Position numbers and translations under genes: made by a program. From Mucilaginibacter sp. SG564 (lineage in GTDB: Bacteria > Bacteroidota > Bacteroidia > Sphingobacteriales > Sphingobacteriaceae), in contig NZ_JABGNA010000012.1 in NCBI RefSeq assembly GCF_013149275.1, positions 62,001 to 126,000 of the forward strand: a stretch of 64,000 nucleotides of DNA. The letters run 5' to 3'. The notes beneath the pieces were generated by a model that was not told the DNA's origin, ran no database searches, and saw only the letters and a list, made by a program, of their open reading frames with translations. Shown piece by piece: positions 43,512 to 51,854 of the stretch; position 1 is the stretch's first letter, and each line of letters starts with the position of its first letter.

Positions 43512-45998
43512 ATGAACAACTGGTTTAAGCGTAATAGTGTTCACTTCATTATTGTAGCAATTCTTTTAGTAATCTCCTATGCTTATTTCTTTAGTCCTAT
43601 AATACAGGGCAAAGTATTGTTTCAGAGCGATGTATCTCAGGCGCAATCTATGCAAAAAGAGATCAATGATGTTAAGGCAGCAACCGGACATGCCCCATTA
43701 TGGACAAATCAAATGTTTGGCGGTATGCCAGCTTACCAGATATGGGCATCCTTCCCATTCAACATCACATCGCATGTGATCGATGTTTTAAAGGCCGTTT
43801 TTCCTAACCCTGTTGATACTGTTTTGCTATATCTTTTAGGGGCTTATCTGTTATTCAGTGTTTTACGGCTTTCACCATGGTTGGCAGCGGCAGGTGCTAT
43901 CGCTTTTGCTTTTTCGTCTTATAACTTCATTTATATTACTGCCGGGCATTCCAATCAGGCTTATGCTATTGCCTTTTTCGCACCCATACTTGCTGGTATA
44001 ATTTTAACATTAAGAGGAAAACACTTGTTAGGAGCTTCCATTACAGCATTTTTTCTTGCGATGGAAATCAGGAGCAATCACGTTCAGATGACGTATTACC
44101 TGCTCTTAACCATTGCTATATTGTTGGGCATTGAGCTTTATCATGCTATAAAAGATAAAAAACTCCAGCCATTTTTAAAATCTATTGGTTATTTAGTGAT
44201 TGGCATCGTACTGGCAATTGCTGTAAATGCGAGCACTTTATGGACTACTTATGAATATAGTCAGTATACCATAAGAGGTAAAGCCAATTTAACGCAGAAA
44301 GGAACAACCGGGCCAAATCACGGTCTGGATAAAGACTATGCGTATACCTGGAGTCAAAGTGTAGGCGAATGCCTTACCTTTTTAATACCCAATGCCTATG
44401 GTGGTGGTAGCAGTACTGTTGCGGCTGATGACTCCAAGGTAGTGAAAGCGCTTACCGACAACGGAGTTGATCCTGAACAAGCCCGTGGTTTTGCCTCACA
44501 ACAGTTATACTATGGCAATAAACCAAGCACATTTGGCCCCTGGTATTTTGGCGCCGCTGTGTGTTTCTTGTTTATCTTAGGCTTACTGATCGTTAAAAAC
44601 AGGATAAAATGGTGGCTGCTAAGTGCTGTTTTGCTAAGCATGTTTTTGTCATTTGGTAAGAATCTTCCTTTCATTTCTGACTTTTTCTTCAACTATGTGC
44701 CGATGTACAACAAGTTCAGGGCAGTTGAGTCTACTTTGGTTATAGCATCACTTTGTTTCCCAATACTCGCGTTACTGGCCATCAACGAGGTTATAACTAA
44801 TACTGATAAAGCTTTTATTTTGAAACGTGGCAAGATAGCTTTATATATAACCGGAGGGCTACTACTGATTATGATAGCCATACCCGATGTCATATTAAGC
44901 TTTAAGGCAGACGATCATTTAGCTTTTGTTAATAATCTAACCCAGATATTTAAAGGCAATACCTCATTAGCTAATTCCATTGCAAGTGATTTTGTTGATG
45001 ACAGGACAAGCTTGGAGCGTGCCGATGCTATACGCTCACTGATCTTTGTACTATTAACTGCCGGCCTGATATGGCTGCTGATCAAACAAAAAATAAAAAC
45101 AAATATGGCTGCTTTGGCCTTGGCCGCTATTGTATTGTTTGATATGTGGGGTGTTGATAAGCGTTACTTAAAAGACAGTAATTTTGTAGCAAAATCTGAT
45201 CTGGAACAGCAATATACACCTCGTGAAGTTGACCAATTTATCATGAAAGATCCTGATCCCAATTTCAGGGTATTTGATATGAGCTATGGAGATCCTTTCC
45301 ATGATTCGCATTCCTCTTATTTTTATAAAACAGTAGGGGGATTCCATTCAGCCAGATTAAGACGTTTTGATGAGCTGATTCAAAATCAATTTACCAAAAG
45401 CGTAAATCAGGATGTTTTGGATATGCTAAACACCAAATACATTATTAATACTGATCCTAAAACAGGTAATGCAACCATGCAGGCTAACCAAACCGCATGT
45501 GGCAATGCATGGTTCGTTAAGAGCATCAAATACGCTGAAAATGCAGACCAGGAAATGCAGGCAATTAGTAGCTTTTCCCCTAAAGACGAAGCTATTGTTG
45601 ATAAACAATACAAAAGCTTAATAGACGAAAAATCATTAGGAAATGTTCCTTCGGCAACTATTAAACTGGTAAGCTATAAACCAGAGCATTTAATATACGA
45701 AAGTGGTTCAACTGCCTCACAAATAGCAGTTTTCTCTGAAATATATTATGACAAAGGCTGGAAAATGCTGATTGATGGTGTTGAAAAACCATACTTCCGT
45801 GCTGACTATCTTTTACGTGCCGCGCAGATACCAGTTGGTAACCACAAGATCGAATTCATATTCCACCCAACATCTTACTATGCCGGCGAAAATATCTCTT
45901 TAGCTGGATCTATTTTGTTGGTATTGGCTCTTGGTGGTGCTATTTACACCGAAGCCAAAAAGAAACCTGCAGTTAAGCCTGCCGCCAAAAAAGCATAA
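43512..45998 (+). CDS. YfhO family membrane protein
   Basis: 828 residues. About 12 membrane helices cover residues 1-550, beginning FIIVAILLVISYAYFF. A soluble C-terminal extracytoplasmic domain follows, then a final helix (about 790-812) and a basic tail (KKKPAVKPAAKKA). YfhO proteins resemble GT-C glycosyltransferases; B. subtilis YfhO glycosylates lipoteichoic acid. No donor or acceptor can be assigned here. A strong terminator follows, so the gene is monocistronic. Confidence 0.88.
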   Translation: MNNWFKRNSVHFIIVAILLVISYAYFFSPIIQGKVLFQSDVSQAQSMQKEINDVKAATGHAPLWTNQMFGGMPAYQIWASFPFNITSHVIDVLKAVFPNPVDTVLLYLLGAYLLFSVLRLSPWLAAAGAIAFAFSSYNFIYITAGHSNQAYAIAFFAPILAGIILTLRGKHLLGASITAFFLAMEIRSNHVQMTYYLLLTIAILLGIELYHAIKDKKLQPFLKSIGYLVIGIVLAIAVNASTLWTTYEYSQYTIRGKANLTQKGTTGPNHGLDKDYAYTWSQSVGECLTFLIPNAYGGGSSTVAADDSKVVKALTDNGVDPEQARGFASQQLYYGNKPSTFGPWYFGAAVCFLFILGLLIVKNRIKWWLLSAVLLSMFLSFGKNLPFISDFFFNYVPMYNKFRAVESTLVIASLCFPILALLAINEVITNTDKAFILKRGKIALYITGGLLLIMIAIPDVILSFKADDHLAFVNNLTQIFKGNTSLANSIASDFVDDRTSLERADAIRSLIFVLLTAGLIWLLIKQKIKTNMAALALAAIVLFDMWGVDKRYLKDSNFVAKSDLEQQYTPREVDQFIMKDPDPNFRVFDMSYGDPFHDSHSSYFYKTVGGFHSARLRRFDELIQNQFTKSVNQDVLDMLNTKYIINTDPKTGNATMQANQTACGNAWFVKSIKYAENADQEMQAISSFSPKDEAIVDKQYKSLIDEKSLGNVPSATIKLVSYKPEHLIYESGSTASQIAVFSEIYYDKGWKMLIDGVEKPYFRADYLLRAAQIPVGNHKIEFIFHPTSYYAGENISLAGSILLVLALGGAIYTEAKKKPAVKPAAKKA

Positions 45999-46020
45999 GG
46001 CTTAACTATATTAATGAAGG

Positions 46021-46050
46021 GCGATGGGTTTAATATCCATCGCTTTTTTT
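46021..46050 (+). terminator. Rho-independent terminator of the YfhO gene
   Basis: GCGATGG (46021-46027) pairs with CCATCGC (46037-46043), followed by TTTTTTT (46044-46050). It lies 22 bp after the stop codon and faces the convergent glycosyltransferase. Confidence 0.88.
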
Positions 46051-46068
46051 ATGCATTAAAAAAGCGGG

Positions 46069-46821
46069 TTAGTCATTTGTACGCTTGTTTTTGAGCCAAT
46101 ACCAGCCCAGATTAAAGGCTATTACAAAATGATTGAAAACGGTAGGGATCAATCCGTAATACCGTTTCATAATGTCAAAACGCTCCTTTAGACTTTGGCG
46201 ATGCTTCTTTTTGGACATCCCCCCTACCAGGTATTTGGCTACATACCTGTTCACGTTCACTATTTTTTTAGCCTTTTTGGCTGCGCGGATGATCCAGTCT
46301 ATATCGGCACTGAGCTTATAGCGGTTATCATAGGGATCGGCTAAACTACGCCTGATATAAATAGCCTGGTGACTAATGCTCATGCCATATTTAAAACTAC
46401 GCCAGGTAAAAACCGCAGGGGCCTGATGCCTGCGCTGCCCCAAACTTTGCCCGCTATCGTCCATCATTTCTGTTTCGCCATAGTAAATGTCGGCATCTTC
46501 AGCTGATGCGAATACGGCGGTTACGGTATCAGGGTCATAAAACTCGTCGCCTGAGTTCATGAAAATAACGTAATCGCCAGTAGCCATGGCCAGGCCCTTG
46601 TTCATAGCATCATAAATACCTTTGTCTTTTTCGCTGATGAGTTTACTGATACGGTCGTGGTATTTACTGATCATATCCAGCGTGCCATCGGTTGACAAGC
46701 CATCCACAATAATATATTCGATATTGGTATAAGTTTGGCTTATAACCGAAAGCATCGTGCGCTCAATATCTCGCACATTATTATACACAATGGTAATTAC
46801 GCTCAGCTTAGGTTCAAACAT
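46069..46821 (-). CDS. Glycosyltransferase family 2
   Basis: 250 residues from ATG 46819-46821. It has the GT-A fold: KLSVITIVYNNVRDIERTMLSV, YIIVDGLSTDGTLDMI, then GIYDAMNKGLAMATGDYVIFMNSGDEFYD with the metal-binding region. This is the common WcaA-like pattern with the acceptor part in KYGMSISHQAIYIRR. Sequence upstream of this Met is unconserved and overlaps the preceding gene. It overlaps the end of the GT4 gene by 8 bp, so the two are coupled in a polysaccharide cluster. Confidence 0.9.
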   Translation of the reverse strand: MFEPKLSVITIVYNNVRDIERTMLSVISQTYTNIEYIIVDGLSTDGTLDMISKYHDRISKLISEKDKGIYDAMNKGLAMATGDYVIFMNSGDEFYDPDTVTAVFASAEDADIYYGETEMMDDSGQSLGQRRHQAPAVFTWRSFKYGMSISHQAIYIRRSLADPYDNRYKLSADIDWIIRAAKKAKKIVNVNRYVAKYLVGGMSKKKHRQSLKERFDIMKRYYGLIPTVFNHFVIAFNLGWYWLKNKRTND

Positions 46822-48097
46822 CAGCATCCTCCTTTTGCAACAAGCTTTGGTAAAGGCGGATATGCTTTTGGGCGATAACTTCCTCCGAAAACTTATCCAT
46901 AATAGTTTGCCTTGCCTGCTGCTGTAGCAGTTCATGGTCAGGATGTTTGATGATCCACTCCATGCCATCCGTAAAGCTCTCTGCCGATTTATAAGTAGCC
47001 AGGTAGCCGTTATATTCGTGCTGCACCATATCTGATATGCCACCGGTTGTAAAGGCTATAACGGGCGTTCCGCAGGCCAGGCTCTCCATTACCGTGTAGG
47101 GCAAATTATCTTCCAACGATGGTATCAGGAAAGCGTCTGCCGCGACATAACATTGGGCAAGCATTTCATCGTTATTGATCGTACCCAAAAAGCTGGTCTT
47201 GAACGGAAAATCGGGCACGCCTTCTGTTCCCCGATTGCCAAATATCACCAGTTCTACCTGGTCGGCATTTGCGCCTAAATGCTGTTTCAGTAGTTCCAGG
47301 CTATCCAGCAGGTATTGGGTACCTTTGTGCAGATCCTTTCGCGATGGCATAAAACCACTCAGGAAAATAAATTTATCTGTGGACAATCCCACTTTCTGTT
47401 TGGCCCGCCTTTTATCTGCGGGTTTAAAAATATCGGTTTCGAGGGTATTGGGGATATGATTTACCGCCTTCTCCAGCATCAGGCTGCTGTTTTTTACCGA
47501 TGCCTGCATCCAGGTACTTGGAGCGGCTACGGCAAAATCGAGCACATCATAAGCTTTGCGTTTTTGCTGCCATATTTTGTGCGAAATGTCGTTTTCGCCT
47601 TCATGGATCAGCAGCGGACAATTACCGCATTCCCGCATATAATGATCACAGGCATAGCGTACATGACAGCCGCCGGTAAAGGCATTACTGTCATGAAAGG
47701 TCCACACCACAGGCTTATTTAGTTTGGCTATCTGGGCTATGTGCTTCGGATCCAGGAAACCGTGATTTATCCAATGCAAGTGTATAATATCGGCGTTTTT
47801 CACCTCAGAGTAGCGGATAACCGACCGCCCAAACCAGGTAAATGAAAATGGGGTGCGCGATAATGGTTTCAGATACCTTTTGGCCAGAATTCGCTCCAGG
47901 ATAATAGTAGCTGCGGCATAGGCTTTCTGTACCGGATTTTTGTTAAAAGTGCCTATCTGCGGATTTTTCCCAAACTTATAGTGCACGATGACCTTTGAAT
48001 CGACGTTTTGACTGAGCAGTGCCCGGTTTAGCCGCATACAGGCCCGGCCCGCACCGCCATTGCCATCATAGGTATTCAGATGCACTACTTTTAACAT
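46814..48097 (-). CDS. Glycosyltransferase family 4
   Basis: 427 residues from ATG 48095-48097. It has the GT-B fold with N-terminal LKVVHLNTYDGNGGAGRACMRLN. The C-terminal donor-site pattern is VAADAFLIPSLEDNLPYTVMESLACGTPVIAFTTGG, which contains the E-x7-E motif of GT4. A Cys-rich insert (CDHYMRECGNCPLL) is typical of Bacteroidota members of this group. It is first in the GT4-GT2 pair. AT-rich element B lies just upstream in the same orientation. Confidence 0.9.
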   Translation of the reverse strand: MLKVVHLNTYDGNGGAGRACMRLNRALLSQNVDSKVIVHYKFGKNPQIGTFNKNPVQKAYAAATIILERILAKRYLKPLSRTPFSFTWFGRSVIRYSEVKNADIIHLHWINHGFLDPKHIAQIAKLNKPVVWTFHDSNAFTGGCHVRYACDHYMRECGNCPLLIHEGENDISHKIWQQKRKAYDVLDFAVAAPSTWMQASVKNSSLMLEKAVNHIPNTLETDIFKPADKRRAKQKVGLSTDKFIFLSGFMPSRKDLHKGTQYLLDSLELLKQHLGANADQVELVIFGNRGTEGVPDFPFKTSFLGTINNDEMLAQCYVAADAFLIPSLEDNLPYTVMESLACGTPVIAFTTGGISDMVQHEYNGYLATYKSAESFTDGMEWIIKHPDHELLQQQARQTIMDKFSEEVIAQKHIRLYQSLLQKEDADV

Positions 48098-48194
48098 GTT
48101 CCAAAAATACATTTATTCGGGCCGAACCCAAATACCGGCTGGTGCTAAAAACTCGTTTTGTTTTTACCCAATTTTTGCGTGATGACATTTTAAC

Positions 48195-48435
48195 ATTTTT
48201 GTCCTGATCACTCTCGTAAAAACTTTTTAAACCTCAAATTTTAACACTTTTTTGCTCAAAAACGGGGTAAAAACAGCCAAAAATTTATTTAAAACCCTCA
48301 TTTTAACACTTTTTAACAAATCTCAAAGCAGTTTTAACGTGTTTTTAAAACTTTAAAAAGTATTAATTTATTGATTGTCAAATAACCATGCAAAAAACAG
48401 TCGATTTTTAACGCTATTTTTCCTTTAACAAAACA
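48195..48435 (-). repeat. AT-rich conserved noncoding element, copy B (upstream of the GT4 gene)
   Basis: Reverse complement of element A: the 34-bp core is at 48352-48385 and the GTTAAAAAGTGTTAAAAT block at 48300-48317. It lies about 100 bp upstream of the GT4 start on the minus strand, in the same orientation to its gene as copy A has to uvrB. No open frame is seen. The bases 48098-48194 hold nothing recognised. Confidence 0.8.
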
Positions 48436-48468
48436 GCCCGGTTATCCTTTTTGATCGGATAACCGGGC
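48436..48468. other. Perfect 12-bp GC-rich hairpin heading AT-rich element B
   Basis: GCCCGGTTATCC (48436-48447) pairs with GGATAACCGGGC (48457-48468). It has the same position relative to the AT-rich element as the hairpin at 40096-40129, but an unrelated stem sequence. Confidence 0.75.
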
Positions 48469-48534
48469 CGTGGTATATACAAATATACTGATTTTTTTGA
48501 TGGGGTAAAAATTGGGGAGAGGCAATTCCTTTAT

Positions 48535-48622
48535 GTCATTTCGAACGAGGCACGAGGAGAAATCTTTTGCAATTAGCTTATTCTGCGTATAAGATCTCTC
48601 CTCGTACCTCGTTCGAGATGAC
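48535..48622. repeat. 'GTCATTTCGAACGAGG' palindromic repeat, copy 1
   Basis: The left arm GTCATTTCGAACGAGGCACG (48535-48566 in full) and right arm (48591-48622, ending CTCGTTCGAGATGAC) are almost perfect inverted copies. A nearly identical element is at 62400-62487. It is just downstream of the glycosyltransferase stop. Confidence 0.9.
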
Positions 48623-48638
48623 AAATTTGTATTGTTAT

Positions 48639-49538
48639 CTACCCTACCTTTTGTTTCACAAACCTTACCATGCGTTTAAACAGGTTGCCTTTGCGGTGGG
48701 CAAGGAAATGTTTGATGGCCTGGTAGGCTTTTTCGTTTTCCTCAATTACATCGGGGAATTTTTTAACGGGCTGCTGCGAGATGTGCACATCGTACATGTT
48801 CTCGCGGTTAGAGTGTACGCCGGTGCCATCGTGCCCGATGTTGTTGATGAGTGAGCGCGCCGGGTTAAGCGTAAGACCACCTTTTAAAAAGATAGAGGCA
48901 TACCAGCGAATGGCCCAGGAATTGTTTTTACCGGCTTTAAATTCCTGTATCTGCCGCCAGAAGTTCATCTTACCTTCTATCGAAAAACGGATGATGCTGA
49001 GCGTATCAAACTGGGCTATCAGCTTATCAATATCCGGTTCAAAATGATTCCAGGCGCGTGCCCAGGTTGCCCAGCCCCAGCTGCTGGCCGCCCGATAAAA
49101 AAATGACTCGGGCAGATCCTTATCCTTGAGGTTGTACATGTAGGCACCGATATGCATCACCTTTTCCTGGCTGGCATAATAGGTTAAGGCCTCGTTAAAA
49201 TATTCCAATGTATAGGGCGATGACAGCAAGTCGTCCTCAAAAACAATTACCTTGCCATACTCATACACTAACTGCGTTACCCCGCTGATAATGGATTCGG
49301 CCAAACCCAGGTTATGATCGCGCTCAATAACCCTTACCGATTTAAAGCCGGTAGTTTCGCGGGCTATTTGCCTTACCTGCTCCACCTTATCGCGGTCGGC
49401 ATCGGTTTTGGCGGCATCACAAAAAATGTATAACCTCGATTCCTCTGCCAGTACATTTTTTTGCAAATGGATCAGGGTACGGCGTGTATGATCGGGCCGG
49501 TTGTATACAAATAGCGCTATAGGGGCAAGCTGTTGCAT
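48639..49538 (-). CDS. Glycosyltransferase, GT2-like (sugar transferase)
   Basis: 299 residues. It begins LAPIALFVYNRPDHTRRTLIHL and continues with RLYIFCDAAKT and GKVIVFEDDLLSSPYTLEYFNEAL, which carries the metal-binding D-D. SWGWATWARAWNHF is a hallmark of the Bacteroidota group often annotated as sugar transferase or hemolysin-associated. It stands alone between two palindromic repeats inside the polysaccharide cluster. Substrates are unknown. Confidence 0.85.
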   Translation of the reverse strand: MQQLAPIALFVYNRPDHTRRTLIHLQKNVLAEESRLYIFCDAAKTDADRDKVEQVRQIARETTGFKSVRVIERDHNLGLAESIISGVTQLVYEYGKVIVFEDDLLSSPYTLEYFNEALTYYASQEKVMHIGAYMYNLKDKDLPESFFYRAASSWGWATWARAWNHFEPDIDKLIAQFDTLSIIRFSIEGKMNFWRQIQEFKAGKNNSWAIRWYASIFLKGGLTLNPARSLINNIGHDGTGVHSNRENMYDVHISQQPVKKFPDVIEENEKAYQAIKHFLAHRKGNLFKRMVRFVKQKVG

Positions 49539-49564
49539 AGTTATTTTTGGGTTGGGTATTCGCT

Positions 49565-49676
49565 GGGTATCAAGTAGCGAGTATCAAGTATCAAGACAGC
49601 TTCGCAAAACGGAGCTCATGGTTTTAAAAAGTCTTGATACTTGATACTAATTACTTGATACTAAAACTTGATACTA
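49565..49676. repeat. Dispersed palindromic repeat, 'TATCAAGTA' family, copy 5
   Basis: The left arm (49565-49598, GGTATCAAGTAGCGAGTATC...) and right arm (49631-49663, GTCTTGATACTTGATACTAA...) are near-perfect inverted copies. An extra ACTTGATACTA word (49666-49676) follows. It ends directly at the stop codon of the methyltransferase (49677-49679). Confidence 0.88.
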
Positions 49677-50450
49677 TTAAAACAATTCTGGTTGATCGCT
49701 GGCTTTCTTACACAAAACGGTATAAGCGTTGGCAAATTGTTCGGTTATTTTTTTTCCGAAAATTTTTCCAAGGCTTTGTTTTACGGTAAACTCAGCGGCT
49801 ATTTTCAGATTTTTCACAAAGCTTTTCGCTTTTTTCTGATTTACGTAAGCGTTAAAGCGGGTTACTTCGGGCTCGATCATCGATGTCAGATCCTTCTCGA
49901 TCTCAAAACCTTCGGTGCGCAGCAGGTAGCGCAGCGATGTTGGCGTATACACATTGATGTGGCCATAAGCCAAAAAATGTTTAATGCGGGCATCCACCCC
50001 GGTTTTATAATCGCGCGGCACTTCAATAACACATTGTTTGCCTACCCGTTTTAACTCGCTCAGCAACAGGCGCTCGTGCTCCACATGTTCCAGTACGTGC
50101 GACAGGATGATCAGGTCAAAGCTATCATCATCAAAAGGCAGCTTATAACCATCAAATACCTGTGCCGATGCCAGGCCTTTAATACCGCGCGACTGAATAT
50201 ACTCTACCCCGCTACCCGATATTTCGACAGCATGGTACTCCGCCGCGAAGTTATTATCCGACAGTATTTTGAGGATACTGCCATCGCCCGCACCTACTTC
50301 CAGCACTTTGGTAAAATTGAGTCCGCGGCAAACATCGATGATATGCTGCGCCTTGTATTTGGCGCTGAGCATACGCCAGGCCTCGTCGTGCTTTTGATAA
50401 AACTGATCGTACGCGGTTTTATAGTTTCCGCCAATAATTGATTCCTGCAT
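49677..50450 (-). CDS. Class I SAM-dependent methyltransferase
   Basis: 257 residues with a Rossmann-type methyltransferase core: FTKVLEVGAGDGSILKIL (motif I), YHAVEISGSG, FDDDSFDLIILSHVLEHVEHER (motif IV region), and LKRVGKQCVIEVPRDY. The position among glycosyltransferases suggests methylation of a sugar or a chain-terminating step, which is inference. A C-terminal helical part (about 190-257) is unassigned. Confidence 0.88.
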   Translation of the reverse strand: MQESIIGGNYKTAYDQFYQKHDEAWRMLSAKYKAQHIIDVCRGLNFTKVLEVGAGDGSILKILSDNNFAAEYHAVEISGSGVEYIQSRGIKGLASAQVFDGYKLPFDDDSFDLIILSHVLEHVEHERLLLSELKRVGKQCVIEVPRDYKTGVDARIKHFLAYGHINVYTPTSLRYLLRTEGFEIEKDLTSMIEPEVTRFNAYVNQKKAKSFVKNLKIAAEFTVKQSLGKIFGKKITEQFANAYTVLCKKASDQPELF

Positions 50451-50512
50451 GAGTTTACGAATGTAAAACTATCACTTTAATGTTTATGTTTTTAAGCAGG
50501 TAAAATTTTTCA

Positions 50513-50733
50513 ACTCACCCCGACATCGCTGCGCTCGTCACCCCTCTCTCCGCTTTGCGCATAGAGGGACTCTTCTCTTAGTTTTTGTCATCCTGAGGAA
50601 CGAAGGATCTATTTTATAATGGAAAAGTTCAATAATAGATGCTTCACTACGTTCAGCATGACAAATCTTTTCCTTATCCTCTTTACGGCAAAGCCGGAGA
50701 GAGGGTGGTATAGCGAAGCGTAGACCGGGTGAG
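50513..50733. repeat. GC-rich palindromic repeat, 'CTCACCCCGACATCGCTGCG' family, copy 2, carrying another repeat
   Basis: The outer parts (50513-50570 and 50674-50733) match the element at 36291-36430 closely: ACTCACCCCGACATCGCTGC at one end, AGCGAAGCGTAGACCGGGTG at the other. The centre holds a different palindrome (50587-50662). No gene is seen in 50451-50794. Confidence 0.85.
50587..50662. repeat. 'GTCATCCTGAGG' palindrome nested in another repeat
   Basis: The left arm GTCATCCTGAGGAACGAAGG (50587-50610) and right arm AGATGCTTCACTACGTTCAG...CATGAC (50637-50662) are inverted. This word is common in Bacteroidota intergenic DNA. Here it lies inside the longer element at 50513-50733. Confidence 0.85.
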
Positions 50734-50794
50734 TCGTTTATGCTTCATGCGATTTCTCACTGAAGCTTGATTTTCAACTCCCCTCTTCTCAAAA

Positions 50795-51811
50795 TCACCA
50801 TTTCCCAGGCCCGGCCTTACCCATTTTTCCCTTCAGCCCATCATTCACGGCGGTTAAGAATTTCCGGTACTCCTGCTGTTTGGAACTCAGGATACTGATG
50901 ATCCACAGATAAAACAGGTACAAGTTTTTGTTAATCGAAAAAATCAAAGCCGAATCCACCGCGTTACGCGCGTAGAAATACATCCGATTCCTGACGGCGT
51001 AATAGGTGCGGAAACTCCACTGATCGAGCAAATGCGAATGGAAGGCTTTGGGCTGATAGGTTAAGCCTTGCGACTGGTCGATATCCAACACTTTACATTC
51101 CGGGATCAGCCATATGGTTCCGCCGTTTTTGGTGATGCGGTAGGTATACTCCGAATCATCTACATACAGATAAAACTGTTCGTAGGGAAAACCGATCAGT
51201 CCGATCATGGCACGGTGCATCAACAAGCCGCCGTAAGGCACATAAGGCATGGCAGCCTTTGACAAATACGCCGATACGCCCGAAAACTTATCACGTGCTT
51301 TAGATAAACGATTTTTAAAGATGTTGAATATGCTGAAGCCCATAAAATTATCAGGCACCAGGTAATATCTGCCCGGGTCCTCGCCGCGTGCTATTTTTAC
51401 ATGGGGTGGCCTGTCTTCGCGCAGGCAATATAAGGCCTTTTTATCGTTGGCTTCTGCTGTTTGTTCCCAGTTTTGGAGCAGAATATCCAGCGAGTTTTCA
51501 CCCGGCAGATTATCATCATCCAGCAGCCAAACCATATCGGCATCTGTTTGCTGGTAAGCGTATTCCAAAGCTTGTTTATAACCGCCTGCTGAGCCCAGGT
51601 TTTCGGCATTGTTTAAAACCTTTACACGGTTATCGTTCAATCCGTCGGCACATTCTTCTACATTATAAAGCGCGGCATTATTCACTACCACTACCTGTGT
51701 TACCGGGGCAAATGACAGCACGCGTTTTAGTACCTGCTCCAAAAATTGCCACCTATTTGCGTAGGTAAGCGTTAACACACACACTTTATATTTTATATTT
51801 GCCATTTGCAT
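50795..51811 (-). CDS. Glycosyltransferase family 2 (GlfT2/rhamnosyltransferase-like)
   Basis: 338 residues. GT-A motifs: KVCVLTLTYANRWQFLEQV, QVVVVNNAAL, NLGSAGGYKQALEYA (the N-x-G-x-A/G-G-G region of this group), then DADMVWLLDDDNLPGENSL with the DDD metal site. The C-terminal part includes RNRMYFYARN, seen in galactofuranosyl- and rhamnosyl-transferase relatives. An exact -7 box ends 2 bp before the first ATG, so the Met two codons in (51805) may be the real start. Divergent from the flippase. Confidence 0.88.
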   Translation of the reverse strand: MQMANIKYKVCVLTLTYANRWQFLEQVLKRVLSFAPVTQVVVVNNAALYNVEECADGLNDNRVKVLNNAENLGSAGGYKQALEYAYQQTDADMVWLLDDDNLPGENSLDILLQNWEQTAEANDKKALYCLREDRPPHVKIARGEDPGRYYLVPDNFMGFSIFNIFKNRLSKARDKFSGVSAYLSKAAMPYVPYGGLLMHRAMIGLIGFPYEQFYLYVDDSEYTYRITKNGGTIWLIPECKVLDIDQSQGLTYQPKAFHSHLLDQWSFRTYYAVRNRMYFYARNAVDSALIFSINKNLYLFYLWIISILSSKQQEYRKFLTAVNDGLKGKMGKAGPGKW

Positions 51812-51813
51812 TT

Positions 51814-51821
51814 CAAAATTA
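51814..51821 (-). promoter_or_regulatory. Predicted -7 box of the GT2 gene
   Basis: TAATTTTG on the minus strand matches TAnnTTTG exactly. It ends 2 bp before ATG 51811 and 8 bp before the alternative ATG 51805. Confidence 0.4.
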
Positions 51822-51854
51822 TCATTTTAACCCGTAACACGGCCAACTAACTGA

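Noticed and set aside
46827..47043. Extended N-terminus of the GT2 gene starting near 47043
   Set aside because: The extra 72 or so residues are antisense-frame overlap with the GT4 gene and do not belong to a GT2 domain, which begins at KLSVITIVYN.
48115..48194. Possible tRNA or structured RNA upstream of GT4
   Set aside because: No cloverleaf, no T-loop GTTCRANTC motif and no CCA end found here or in other gaps of the window.
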